Shown: piece after piece, positions 42,745-51,571 of the stretch
Position numbering within the stretch: position 1 is the stretch's first letter
Layout of the letters: the number at the start of each line of letters is the position of its first letter
DNA from: UBA4782 sp034429195
GTDB taxonomy: Bacteria > Chloroflexota > Anaerolineae > Anaerolineales > Anaerolineaceae
DNA: 64,000 nt
Assembly: GCA_034429195.1 (NCBI GenBank)
Contig: DAOUGQ010000018.1
Coordinates: 248,001 to 312,000 of the forward strand
Direction of reading: 5' to 3'
Notes under the pieces: model-generated
What the model was told of the DNA's origin: nothing
What the model saw: the letters and a program-made list of their open reading frames with translations, nothing else
Database searches by the model: none
Made by a program: the position numbers and the translations under genes

Positions 42745-44748
42745 ATGGAAAATCAACGGTGGTCTACAATTATTCGAATTATCGCGAAAATAGCTATTTT
42801 CTTTGTAATTCTCAATATGCTGTTTTCGATTGTACATATAGAAGCATGGTTGGGAAATCTTTCTGGATATAATCTATTTTTCCCTGGACGATCAAGATTT
42901 CCCTTTGGTGAGTATCCCGAGCAAGCTTATAACCTGACCATGAACAACATCAATGCAATGTTTTCTTCACATGAGGTCAGTAAAAAAGAGAATTCAGATG
43001 AGTATCGTGTATTCCTCATAGGAGATTCTTCATTGTGGGGAACATTGCTTAGACCCGAAGAAACGCTTTCATCTCAATTGAACAAGTTAAACCTGCAAAC
43101 CTGTGATGGACGCGTCATGCATTTTTTTAATCTTGGGTATCCAACACTTTCGTGGATGAAAGATCTGATGATCATGGAAAAGGCAAAGGAATATCAGCCA
43201 GACATGATCATCTGGATGGTTACCCTGGAATCAGCAGCAGTAAGCAATCAACTTGATAATCCATTAATACAGGCCAATCAAGATCTCGTGCAGAAAATTG
43301 TCGAGAATTATGAATTGCGCCGGTATAAGGTTTCTACTCAAAAATATAATCTCATAACCAGGAACATCTTTACAGAACGTAGGAACCTGGCTGATTTATT
43401 CCGACTTCAAGTATATGGAATTCTCTGGGCAGCAACGGGAATCGATCAGTACTATCCTGAAAGATACGATCTGGCAAAGCGTGATTTTGAAGAGGAAGAT
43501 GATAGTTTTCACACTCTTGAATCGCCATTAAAAGAAAGTGATCTTTCATTTGATATTATTGCTGCTGGCAGAAAAGTTTTCTCAAATATTCCATTTCTCA
43601 TCGTTAATGAACCCATCATGATAAGTTCTGGTGAAAATAGTGATATTCGATATGACTACTATTATCCTCGTTGGGCATACGATGAATATCGCGAATTGAT
43701 GGAAGATGAAGCTGAAAAAAATAGCTGGGATTATTTGGATATTTGGAATCTGGTGGATGAATATGAATTCACCAATACAGCTATCCATATGACACCCAGT
43801 GCAACAGCAATGGTAGCTGAGAAAATTGCTCCGATCATTCAAAAAATGACTTTCGCGAAAATGAATTGTTCGGGAAATAATACTGGGATTACTTATTCAC
43901 TTATAGAAGAAACCAAAGAACCTATAAGTACTCCCACCGAAATGGCTGTTACTGCCCCAACGATCACTCCAACTATAAAAATTTCTACAGAAAAACCGAT
44001 GTGTGATGCTGAAAAATGGCAAGATATGCCTATTGTTCCCAACTATGTATCACCGGAATTAAAGAAATTATATGAGGAGGGACTTACCAGAGGCAATAAC
44101 GTGAATGCATTCTCTGTGATCGGTGATTGCCAGAATGTCCCCAGCGTTTTTCTAGGGGCGTTTGATGATCCCGATTCATATAACCTTGGCGAATATCGCT
44201 ATTTACAGGATGTGATCGATTTCTATAAAGGATCCTTCTCTAGAAGAGGGGCAGCAGTCAGTGGTGGATTCAACGTGGCGAGAGTTCTGTCTCCTCTTGC
44301 ATCTGATCCGGCAATTTGCAATAAAGATGAAACACCATTGGAATGTGAGTTGCGACTTCAAAAACCCAGTGTAGTTTTTATCAGTATGGAAACCTGGTGG
44401 TCAAAAAGACCTGCAGAGACCTATGAACAATATATGCGTCAAATCATAGAAATCGTCATGAAGAATGGAGCCGTGCCGATTCTGGCAACAAAAGCGGATA
44501 ATTTAGAGGGCGATAACCGCATAAATTACACAATTACCAAACTGGCTTGTGAGTATGATATTCCATTGTGGAATTTTTACGCAGCTGCCCAGTCTTTACC
44601 TGGGCATGGTGTATGGTCAGACGGGTTTCACTTAACAGTAGGTTTGAATTACTATGATGACCCTGAAAATCTAAAAACCGGTAGAGCAGTCCGCAATTTA
44701 ACAGCATTACAGTCTCTTTACTTCATCTGGACAGCACTTCAGCAGTAA
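42745..44748 (+). CDS. Membrane-anchored protein with two SGNH-like domains (DltD/AlgX-like)
   Basis: 667 residues. One N-terminal membrane helix (about 10-30), then a first SGNH-type domain with GDSS at 93-96 and NTAIH with His348; a Thr/Pro linker near 395-425; and a second domain with GDC at 460-462 and DGFH at 626-629. The first has the Ser nucleophile but no Asp three residues before its His; the second has the Asp-x-x-His pair but Cys462 in place of Ser. It would act outside the membrane with the MBOAT protein encoded two bases upstream. Two domains in one chain is unusual for DltD/AlgX partners. Confidence 0.8.
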   Translation: MENQRWSTIIRIIAKIAIFFVILNMLFSIVHIEAWLGNLSGYNLFFPGRSRFPFGEYPEQAYNLTMNNINAMFSSHEVSKKENSDEYRVFLIGDSSLWGTLLRPEETLSSQLNKLNLQTCDGRVMHFFNLGYPTLSWMKDLMIMEKAKEYQPDMIIWMVTLESAAVSNQLDNPLIQANQDLVQKIVENYELRRYKVSTQKYNLITRNIFTERRNLADLFRLQVYGILWAATGIDQYYPERYDLAKRDFEEEDDSFHTLESPLKESDLSFDIIAAGRKVFSNIPFLIVNEPIMISSGENSDIRYDYYYPRWAYDEYRELMEDEAEKNSWDYLDIWNLVDEYEFTNTAIHMTPSATAMVAEKIAPIIQKMTFAKMNCSGNNTGITYSLIEETKEPISTPTEMAVTAPTITPTIKISTEKPMCDAEKWQDMPIVPNYVSPELKKLYEEGLTRGNNVNAFSVIGDCQNVPSVFLGAFDDPDSYNLGEYRYLQDVIDFYKGSFSRRGAAVSGGFNVARVLSPLASDPAICNKDETPLECELRLQKPSVVFISMETWWSKRPAETYEQYMRQIIEIVMKNGAVPILATKADNLEGDNRINYTITKLACEYDIPLWNFYAAAQSLPGHGVWSDGFHLTVGLNYYDDPENLKTGRAVRNLTALQSLYFIWTALQQ

Positions 44749-44850
44749 TGCGACTTAATAATTACACAAATCACGGTTTCAAAATAATTGGTGGCACTGT
44801 CTACTATTGAGATGTTTAGACAATATTTACTCATTTTTTATTAATTTCCA

Positions 44851-44878
44851 TTGACATAAAAAATAGATAGAGTACAAT
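44851..44878 (+). promoter_or_regulatory. Promoter of hppA
   Basis: TTGACA (44851-44856), 16-base spacer, TACAAT (44873-44878). Predicted start near 44885, about 73 bases before the hppA ATG. Best -35 box in the window. Confidence 0.7.
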
Positions 44879-44957
44879 AAATAGGTTTAAATTTAATGCA
44901 TTCAGAGCTCATTTCCATCGAAATATGATGAGATCATTAAATCTATTTGGAGGAACT

Positions 44958-47282
44958 ATGAATCTGTTAGGGCTAGCCCGGCATGGGTTGAACAACTTTG
45001 AACAAATAGCAATCACTCTCGTTATGGTGACCGCGTTTGCCGCATTGTTGTATGCGTGGCTTCTTCGTGGAACTGTCTTAAAAAAAGACAAAGGCACTGA
45101 AAAAATGCAGGAAGTTTGGAATGCAATAAAAATTGGTGCAAATAGCTACTTACAAAGCCAGTTAAAAACAATTTTGCCAGCAATTGGGCTCTTAGCTGTA
45201 GCGTTATTCTTTAGTGTGTATATTGTTAAACCTTCTGCTGAAGCACTGGAAGAATTCCCCAATAATACTGTCATCATTATGGCTGTTGGACGTACACTCG
45301 CCTTTATTATGGGTGCAAGTTTTTCCTTAATGGTAGGCCAATTGGGAATGCGTATGGCAATCGAGGCAAATGTAAGAGCCTCATCTGCGGCAAGACGTAA
45401 TTTTAATGAATCACTATCCATCGCATATTATGCTGGAACTATTACTGGAATGCTTACTGATGGTTTAGGCTTATTTGGTGGAACGCTTATCTTCATAATT
45501 TTTGGAAAAGCAGCCCCTGATGCGTTACTGGGTTTTGGTTTTGGTGGTACCCTGTTGGCATTATTTATGCGAGTAGGTGGTGGTATTTATACTAAAGCTG
45601 CAGATGTGGGTGCTGACCTGGTTGGTAAAGTTGAAAAAGATATTCCAGAAGATGATCCACGAAATGCCGCAGTTGTTGCTGATCTGGTAGGCGATAATGT
45701 AGGTGATTGCGCTGGTATGGCTGCAGATATCTTCGAAAGCTATGAAGTAACGATCGTATCTGCGTTAATTCTTGGTTTAGCTTTAATGGCAATTGATCCT
45801 ACAAAGAGTTTGAAATGGATTGTTTACCCATTGATCATTCGTGCTGTTGGTGTGATCTCATCCATTCTTGGAACGTTTACAGTCCCAATCTGGGAAAGAT
45901 TCCCAATCAAATTCCTGCGATCACATAATGCTGAAGAGTCCATGTTCCGCTCATATGAAGTATCCAGCGTGAACACGGTTGTTGTATCATTCTTGGTTGC
46001 AATCCTATATGCTGGTGATTGGCGTTTAGCATTGTTAACGAGTATTGGTGTTGGCTTGGCAGTAGCATTTAACCCATTGACATCTTACTTCACTGCAACC
46101 AGCAAAGCTCCAGTAAAAGAAATTGTGAAATCAACCAAAACCGGTGCAGCAACTACTATTCTCTCAGGCCTTTCTGTAGGAATGGAATCAAGCGTTTGGG
46201 CACTTGTAGTAATTGTCATTGCCTTTATTGGCGGACTGCTTCTGTATGGTGGCGAAACCGAGCCAACTTATGTATTGTATGCGGTTTCCATGATCGGTAT
46301 TGGTATGTTAAGTCACACTGGTAACAATGTGGCAATGGACTCTTACGGCCCGATCTCCGACAATGCCAATGGTATTGGCGAAATGGCGTGGCACGGAATG
46401 GATGATGAAGAAACGCAAAAAGCACGCCAGATTATGGCTGACCTTGATGCTGTAGGAAATACTACGAAAGCTATTACAAAGGGCGTTGCTATTGCTTCTG
46501 CAGTAATTGCAGCGGTAAGCTTGTTCGCTTCATACATAACGGATATTGCAAAAGTACAAGCTAGCCTAGGAATGCCTGTGATCGAATCTATCCGAGTATC
46601 AGAAGTAAAAGTATTTGTAGGCTTCCTGCTTGGTGGGGCACTCCCATGGCTATTCAGCTCGCTTTCCATCAAAGCAGTTTCTCGTGCAGCAGGAGAGATT
46701 GTTGAAGAAGTACGTAACCAATTCAAAATTCCCGGAATTATGGAAGGTACAAAAATACCTGATTATGCACGTGTCGTAAGAATTTCTACTCGCTCTGCAC
46801 AAAAAGAACTCATTCCACTGGCTGTGATTGCAGTCGCAATGCCATTGCTGGTCGGAATGATTCTGCAAGTGGAAGCTCTGGGTGGTTTCCTGGCGGGCGT
46901 AATTCTCAGTGGTCAATGCCTGGCAGTATTCATGTCAAACGCAGGTGGGGCATGGGATAATGCCAAGAAATCAATTGAAGATGAACCCCGTGATTTAGTC
47001 GCAAATACGGGTAAAGGTTCAGAGCGGCATAAAGCAGGCGTTGTTGGAGATACTGTAGGTGATCCTCTGAAGGATACCGCAGGCCCAGCGTTGAATCCAA
47101 TGATTAAGGTAGTAAACTTGATCAGCCTTCTGTTAGCACCGATTATAGTTTCAACCACAAATTTCCAGAGCGAAGGCAAGTTGTGGATTGTGATTGTAAT
47201 CAGCGTGATCTTGTTAGCTGCGATCATCTGGGCAATTTCAACAAGCAAGCGCCCAGTAAAAGATGTAGCCCCAGAAAAATAA
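44958..47282 (+). CDS. hppA: Membrane-bound pyrophosphatase, K+-independent proton-pump type
   Basis: 774 residues starting at the ATG with GGAGG four bases upstream (an ATG eleven codons earlier has none). About 16 membrane helices. PPi-site motifs: GGGIYTKAADVGADLVGKVE, DDPRNAAVVADLVGDNVGDCAGMAAD, and the C-terminal DNAKKSIE...GDTVGDPLKDTAGPALN. The K+ switch region reads GNTTKAITKG with Lys504; Lys here, rather than Ala, marks K+-independent H+ pumps in the family. It couples PPi hydrolysis to ion export, useful for an energy-limited fermenter. Confidence 0.95.
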   Translation: MNLLGLARHGLNNFEQIAITLVMVTAFAALLYAWLLRGTVLKKDKGTEKMQEVWNAIKIGANSYLQSQLKTILPAIGLLAVALFFSVYIVKPSAEALEEFPNNTVIIMAVGRTLAFIMGASFSLMVGQLGMRMAIEANVRASSAARRNFNESLSIAYYAGTITGMLTDGLGLFGGTLIFIIFGKAAPDALLGFGFGGTLLALFMRVGGGIYTKAADVGADLVGKVEKDIPEDDPRNAAVVADLVGDNVGDCAGMAADIFESYEVTIVSALILGLALMAIDPTKSLKWIVYPLIIRAVGVISSILGTFTVPIWERFPIKFLRSHNAEESMFRSYEVSSVNTVVVSFLVAILYAGDWRLALLTSIGVGLAVAFNPLTSYFTATSKAPVKEIVKSTKTGAATTILSGLSVGMESSVWALVVIVIAFIGGLLLYGGETEPTYVLYAVSMIGIGMLSHTGNNVAMDSYGPISDNANGIGEMAWHGMDDEETQKARQIMADLDAVGNTTKAITKGVAIASAVIAAVSLFASYITDIAKVQASLGMPVIESIRVSEVKVFVGFLLGGALPWLFSSLSIKAVSRAAGEIVEEVRNQFKIPGIMEGTKIPDYARVVRISTRSAQKELIPLAVIAVAMPLLVGMILQVEALGGFLAGVILSGQCLAVFMSNAGGAWDNAKKSIEDEPRDLVANTGKGSERHKAGVVGDTVGDPLKDTAGPALNPMIKVVNLISLLLAPIIVSTTNFQSEGKLWIVIVISVILLAAIIWAISTSKRPVKDVAPEK

Positions 47283-47306
47283 AGCTTGGATATTTATATG
47301 AATCAA

Positions 47307-47332
47307 AACAGGAGCCATTTCTGGCTCCTGTT
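47307..47332. terminator. Bidirectional terminator between hppA and the RluA-family gene
   Basis: A perfect 11-bp stem (AACAGGAGCCA at 47307-47317 with 47322-47332), 4-base loop; ATTTTTAT follows on the plus strand and TTTTG on the minus, serving two convergent genes. Confidence 0.8.
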
Positions 47333-47336
47333 ATTT

Positions 47337-48053
47337 TTATATCAATGATAATGTTTGAAGTGCATAGTGAAAATCAGGCGGGATTTTGGCAGAAAATTCC
47401 ATTTTTTCTTTCAACTTTGGGTGTTCAAAGCTGAGTGAAAAAGCATGTAATGCAACCCGTTGAATAATATCCGCTCGAACTTGATCACTTCGAGGGATGG
47501 ATTCATGATGATACAGTGGATCCGACAAGAGAGGCATAGCAATGGCAGCGGCGTGAGATCTGATCTGATGCGTGTAGCCACTTAATAGAATTACAGACAA
47601 ATAATAACTTTCTTCAAAAGAAGTTATCTTACGAAAAATGGTTCCCGCTGGCTTTCCATTAATTTGATCTACAATAGTGCGATGGCTTCGATCACCATTT
47701 ACACGAAGGGGAAGTGTGCATGTAAATTCCTGCCATTCGATCTGACTTGCGATTGCAATTGCACGATATTCTTTTTTGATAATCCTGTTTTCGAATTGAT
47801 AGTTCAGTGCTTTATGAACCTCTACTGTCCTGGCGAAAATGAGAATCCCGCTGGTATCTTTGTCCAACCGATGAACGGTAAAAACTGTACTGAATTGGCT
47901 GGATAATAAGTTCTTTAGACAGGGGTTTTCAGGATGATAGCCATCAGGAATGGTCAACAATCCTGATGGCTTGTTTATTACCAGAATAAATTCATCTTCA
48001 TAGATGACATCAAAATCCAAATTACCAGGCATAGGGTTTTGGCGCTTCGCCAC
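47337..48053 (-). CDS. RluA-family pseudouridine synthase
   Basis: 238 residues from a GTG with AGGA four bases upstream; an ATG at 48032 (MPGNLDFD) is the alternative and reduces overlap with the upstream gene. Catalytic Asp is in VHRLDKDTSGILIFA; also VINKPSGLLTIP and SGYTHQIRSHAAAIAMPLLSDPLY. It isomerises uridine in rRNA or tRNA; the target site cannot be read. No S4 domain is present. Overlaps the aldo/keto reductase end. Confidence 0.9.
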   Translation of the reverse strand: MAKRQNPMPGNLDFDVIYEDEFILVINKPSGLLTIPDGYHPENPCLKNLLSSQFSTVFTVHRLDKDTSGILIFARTVEVHKALNYQFENRIIKKEYRAIAIASQIEWQEFTCTLPLRVNGDRSHRTIVDQINGKPAGTIFRKITSFEESYYLSVILLSGYTHQIRSHAAAIAMPLLSDPLYHHESIPRSDQVRADIIQRVALHAFSLSFEHPKLKEKMEFSAKIPPDFHYALQTLSLI

Positions 48054-48993
48054 CTGGTCCTGGGAAGATAGAATCCAGTTGTTTTAACATTTCACTGGTA
48101 AGTTTTACTTCCAGGGAATGTAAATTCCCCTGAAGTTGCTCTAAAGTACGCGGTCCAATAATGGGTGAGGTCACAGCAGGGTTGTGAAGTACCCAAGCAA
48201 GAGCGACATTGGCGGGTACTTCACCAATTTCCCTGCAAAATTGTTCATACGCTTCATATTTGCTACGATTCTGCTCAACTTCCTGCTGAAGACTTTCCTT
48301 GGATCGTCTTCCTAGTTTTACTTTTTCTAGAATACCACCCAACCTGCCACCAGCAAGTGGACTCCAGGGGATCAATCCAATACCATATGCTCGACAGGCA
48401 GGGATTACCTCGAGTTCTATGGTGCGAGTAAGCAGGTTATAATGACTTTGCTCTGAGATAAGTCCAAAAAAGTTACGTTTTTTTGCTATTTCCTGAGCCT
48501 GAACGATATTCCAGGCTGCGAAATTGCTGCTGCCGACATAAATGACTTTCCCTTGTTGTACAAGGGTTTCCATGGCTTGCCAAATTTCTTCCCAAGGGGT
48601 TTCTAAATCAATATGGTGCATTTGATAAAGGTCAATATGATCTGTTTGCAACCGCCGCAAACTATCATCACATGCCCGCATAATATGATATGCTGAAAGG
48701 TGTTGCTCATTTGCTCCTTGGCCCATACGACCGAAAACCTTGGTTGCAAGAACGATCTTCTCCCTTCTATTTCCTCCTTGAGCCAGCCAACGCCCAATGA
48801 TCTGTTCTGTAACACCTTCGCCTTCGACCTTACCGTAAACATTAGCAGTGTCAAAGAAATTGATTCCAGCATCAATTGCATGATCCATGATTTGATAGCT
48901 ATCTGGTTCAGAGGTTTGTGGCCCAAAGTTCATGGTACCCAAACACAGCCTGCTTACCTTTAATCCAGATCTGCCCAAATGTGTGTATTCCAT
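48022..48993 (-). CDS. Aldo/keto reductase
   Basis: 323 residues from the ATG with GGAGG five bases upstream. AKR tetrad: Asp and Tyr in FFDTANVYG, Lys in LATKVFG, His in YQMHHID. The C-terminal SPIIGPRTLEQLQGNL binds NADP(H). Subfamily resembles YajO/IolS-type reductases; substrate unknown. Ends overlapping the pseudouridine synthase start. Confidence 0.92.
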   Translation of the reverse strand: MEYTHLGRSGLKVSRLCLGTMNFGPQTSEPDSYQIMDHAIDAGINFFDTANVYGKVEGEGVTEQIIGRWLAQGGNRREKIVLATKVFGRMGQGANEQHLSAYHIMRACDDSLRRLQTDHIDLYQMHHIDLETPWEEIWQAMETLVQQGKVIYVGSSNFAAWNIVQAQEIAKKRNFFGLISEQSHYNLLTRTIELEVIPACRAYGIGLIPWSPLAGGRLGGILEKVKLGRRSKESLQQEVEQNRSKYEAYEQFCREIGEVPANVALAWVLHNPAVTSPIIGPRTLEQLQGNLHSLEVKLTSEMLKQLDSIFPGPGGEAPKPYAW

Positions 48994-49017
48994 GTATACC
49001 TCCAATAAAGTAAAAAG

Positions 49018-50232
49018 TCATGCTACCCAACCCCAAAGATAAAAAACACAAAGCAAAAGCATTTGGCTAAACAATGATAAAGTAGTGAAAACTATTCTAC
49101 CAACTTTCTTGAAAATAATTGCAAGCGAAAAAAATAGTGGAAAAATCGACAATATATATCTCGATGTACTTACGAGAAATCCACTTTGATCAAGTTTTAC
49201 AGAAAACAGTAGCAATAAAATTATGGAATAAATCAAATGCTCTCTATTTAATTGTGTTCTTGTAATAATCAACAGAATTATGCTTCCGAGAAAAACCAAT
49301 GCATCAAAGAAGGTGGCAATATAAGAATTCGAGCAAAGGGGAGAAATTCCCACTAGTATTTTTATATTGCCGATCAATCCTTCCCAGGGAAAACCAATTT
49401 TTTGTGACCAATTACTTTGTAATGTCATCCAGGGCCATTCTCTTCCCAGAATAAAATGCACGGATAGAAAATAAAGAAAAAACGTTGCCGATATTACACT
49501 AATTGGAATCAGCAATTTACCATTCAGTTTTTTAGAGGTTTGTCTTCTGCTGGTCAGGCTTTGAAGGAGTGTCCAAATTAATGGAACAACAAGGAATACT
49601 CCTTGCAAACGGGTCAATACAGCGCAGATTCCCAACAATCCCGCCATCCACCATTTTTGTTTTCTTACTGCGAGGAAAAATCCTACAGAAAGAGCGAGGA
49701 AGAGTGATTCCGAATAAGGTGCAACAAAGAAAAATGCGGTTGGGAAAATGATCAAATAAATCAATGATCTTCGGGCGACTTCTTCAGAATATTGAGTAGA
49801 AGTTAATAGATAAAGCAAGTACAAAGCGCAAAAAAATGCCAGATTTGAAACAATAATTCCTGATAACAAATACGAGTTAGTGATAAAAGTAAAGAGTTTT
49901 ATTAGCAGGGGATACATAGGTGGCCATACCGTTGTATTTCTATCAGCCATATAGCCATTTTCTGCAATATCAAGATAATGAACGGTGTCCCATCGATACC
50001 ATGGGGTTATGAATAAGTTAAATAATTTGCCTTGAGATTGATAAGTTGAAAGAGCAGAAGGAGAAATCAACGGCTCAGGTGCCGATACTGGATCCATCGT
50101 ATAGCTGAGGATCAGAAAGATCATACTTGTGAGTAATCGCAGCGTGAGAAAGCAGCAAACAGAATAGACGATCGCTCGTGTATGGATATTGGTCTTCAAT
50201 TGCGATTTTATCGCATTCAGTATTTTTACCAT
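49018..50232 (-). CDS. PIG-V-like mannosyltransferase family membrane protein
   Basis: 404 residues with about ten membrane helices. WYRWDTVHYLDIAENGY near residue 80 carries the acidic luminal-loop motif of PIG-V/GT-C enzymes, and FPTAFFFVAPYSESLFLALS plus LTRLQGVFLVVPLIW are further family segments. It probably uses a polyprenyl-phosphate sugar on the outer face of the membrane. Acceptor unknown. Lies 24 bases upstream of the aldo/keto reductase start, in the same direction. Confidence 0.83.
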   Translation of the reverse strand: MVKILNAIKSQLKTNIHTRAIVYSVCCFLTLRLLTSMIFLILSYTMDPVSAPEPLISPSALSTYQSQGKLFNLFITPWYRWDTVHYLDIAENGYMADRNTTVWPPMYPLLIKLFTFITNSYLLSGIIVSNLAFFCALYLLYLLTSTQYSEEVARRSLIYLIIFPTAFFFVAPYSESLFLALSVGFFLAVRKQKWWMAGLLGICAVLTRLQGVFLVVPLIWTLLQSLTSRRQTSKKLNGKLLIPISVISATFFLYFLSVHFILGREWPWMTLQSNWSQKIGFPWEGLIGNIKILVGISPLCSNSYIATFFDALVFLGSIILLIITRTQLNREHLIYSIILLLLFSVKLDQSGFLVSTSRYILSIFPLFFSLAIIFKKVGRIVFTTLSLFSQMLLLCVFYLWGWVA

Positions 50233-50370
50233 TCGTTTCCGGCAATTTGTTAAATTGGTGAAAATTTGCTTGTGAAAGCCTCAATAATTATATAATACAC
50301 AAAATAATCAATTTTCTTATTGGTTCATATCTTCTGCTAAAAAAATTAGTTGGAGTTGATGGAGGCTTTT

Positions 50371-50676
50371 ATGATAATTACTCATGTTATGATACATGTA
50401 ATCCCAGAATTGATCTCTGAATTTATTAATGCAACACTTGAGAATGTGCAAAATAGTAACCTCGAGCCTGGGATTCTACGATTTGATTTCATTCAGCAAC
50501 AAGATTCTCCTGAACGATTTGTTCTTATAGAGATTTACAAGACACCAGAGGATGTTGATGCACATAAAAATACATCTCATTATCAAAAATGGCGCGAAAA
50601 AGTCGCCCCAATGATGGCTGAACCTCGGGTAGGGGTCAAATATAATGCAATTTATCCTTTGGAAATCAGTAAATAA
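50371..50676 (+). CDS. Antibiotic biosynthesis monooxygenase (ABM) domain protein
   Basis: 101 residues from the ATG with GGAGG five bases upstream. The compact ferredoxin-like fold is suggested by MIITHVMIHVIPELISEFI, GILRFDFIQQ, RFVLIEIYKTPEDVDAHKNTSHYQKW. ABM proteins act as small oxygenases or as LsrG-like isomerases; in an anaerobe an isomerase or unknown role is more likely. A terminator shared with degV follows immediately. Confidence 0.87.
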   Translation: MIITHVMIHVIPELISEFINATLENVQNSNLEPGILRFDFIQQQDSPERFVLIEIYKTPEDVDAHKNTSHYQKWREKVAPMMAEPRVGVKYNAIYPLEISK

Positions 50677-50702
50677 AAAGGATCCTTTTTATAGGATCCT
50701 TT
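50677..50702 (-). terminator. Terminator of degV
   Basis: A 10-bp stem (AAAGGATCCT at 50677-50686 with 50693-50702); on the minus strand it is followed by TTTATTTACTG after stem T residues. It may also act on the short plus-strand ABM gene, whose stop it touches. Confidence 0.65.
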
Positions 50703-50715
50703 CATTATAAATAAA

Positions 50716-51561
50716 TCAAGCTGCTGGTACAAAATAACTGATAGCTAGCACACCAGGCCCTGCATGTACCATAATGGCAGGTGGCAGATCAAAATAGGGT
50801 ACTTCATTTACGTGTAGTAAATCTCGGCATTCTTTTGAAAGGATTTCAGCTTCGTCTTTAGCTGCTCCGTGCATGATGGTAACAAAGCATTCTTTTCCTT
50901 CAGGGCATTCTGAATGTGCGAGCTCTTTTAATCTGGCAATTGCGCGAATCTTTGTTCTTTGTTTTTCAAAGGCTTCAGCTTTACCATCATTGATTGTTAA
51001 GATTGGCTTGACTTGCATGATCGAACCCAATAAAGCAGCAGCGCCGCCAATTCTACCGCCTTTCTTTAAATATTCAAGAGTGTCTACGAGAAAATATACA
51101 TGCTCTCGCTTGGACATTTCTTTTACTTTATCAACAATATCACTGGCAGATAATCCTTCTTTTGCCCATGCTACTGCGCATCGTACAATACTACCTAAAC
51201 CCGAACCAATTGTGCGCGTATCCACAACATGAATGTCTGCATCTGGAAAATCCTGGGCAGCCTGAACTGCACTACGCATTGTTCCACTCATTTCAGTCGA
51301 TGGGCAAATTACTACCATACTGTTGCCGGCTTCAAATTCTTTTTTATAAATTGGTGTATATAGGGCTGGAGGTGGCGCAGCAGTTTTTGGTAATGCTGAT
51401 GATGCGGTTAATTTTTTCAAGAAGGTTGCGTGGTCAATTTCTGTATCATCACGGTAACTTTCATCGCCAAAAATAATTATTTGAGGTAATACATAAACCC
51501 CCATCTCTTCCAATTCACTTACTGGAATACTACAAGTGGTATCCGCAATAATAGTAACCAT
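50716..51561 (-). CDS. degV: DegV family fatty-acid-binding protein
   Basis: 281 residues. IIADTTCSIP at the N-terminus, a central SSALPKTAAPPPALYTPIYKK, VICPSTEMSGTMRSAVQAA and YLKKGGRIGGAAALLG match DegV, which binds a fatty acid and in Firmicutes hands it to FakA kinase. No fakA gene is nearby. AAAGGA precedes the ATG, 10 bases after the peptidase gene stop. Confidence 0.93.
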   Translation of the reverse strand: MVTIIADTTCSIPVSELEEMGVYVLPQIIIFGDESYRDDTEIDHATFLKKLTASSALPKTAAPPPALYTPIYKKEFEAGNSMVVICPSTEMSGTMRSAVQAAQDFPDADIHVVDTRTIGSGLGSIVRCAVAWAKEGLSASDIVDKVKEMSKREHVYFLVDTLEYLKKGGRIGGAAALLGSIMQVKPILTINDGKAEAFEKQRTKIRAIARLKELAHSECPEGKECFVTIMHGAAKDEAEILSKECRDLLHVNEVPYFDLPPAIMVHAGPGVLAISYFVPAA

Positions 51562-51571
51562 GATTTTCCTT

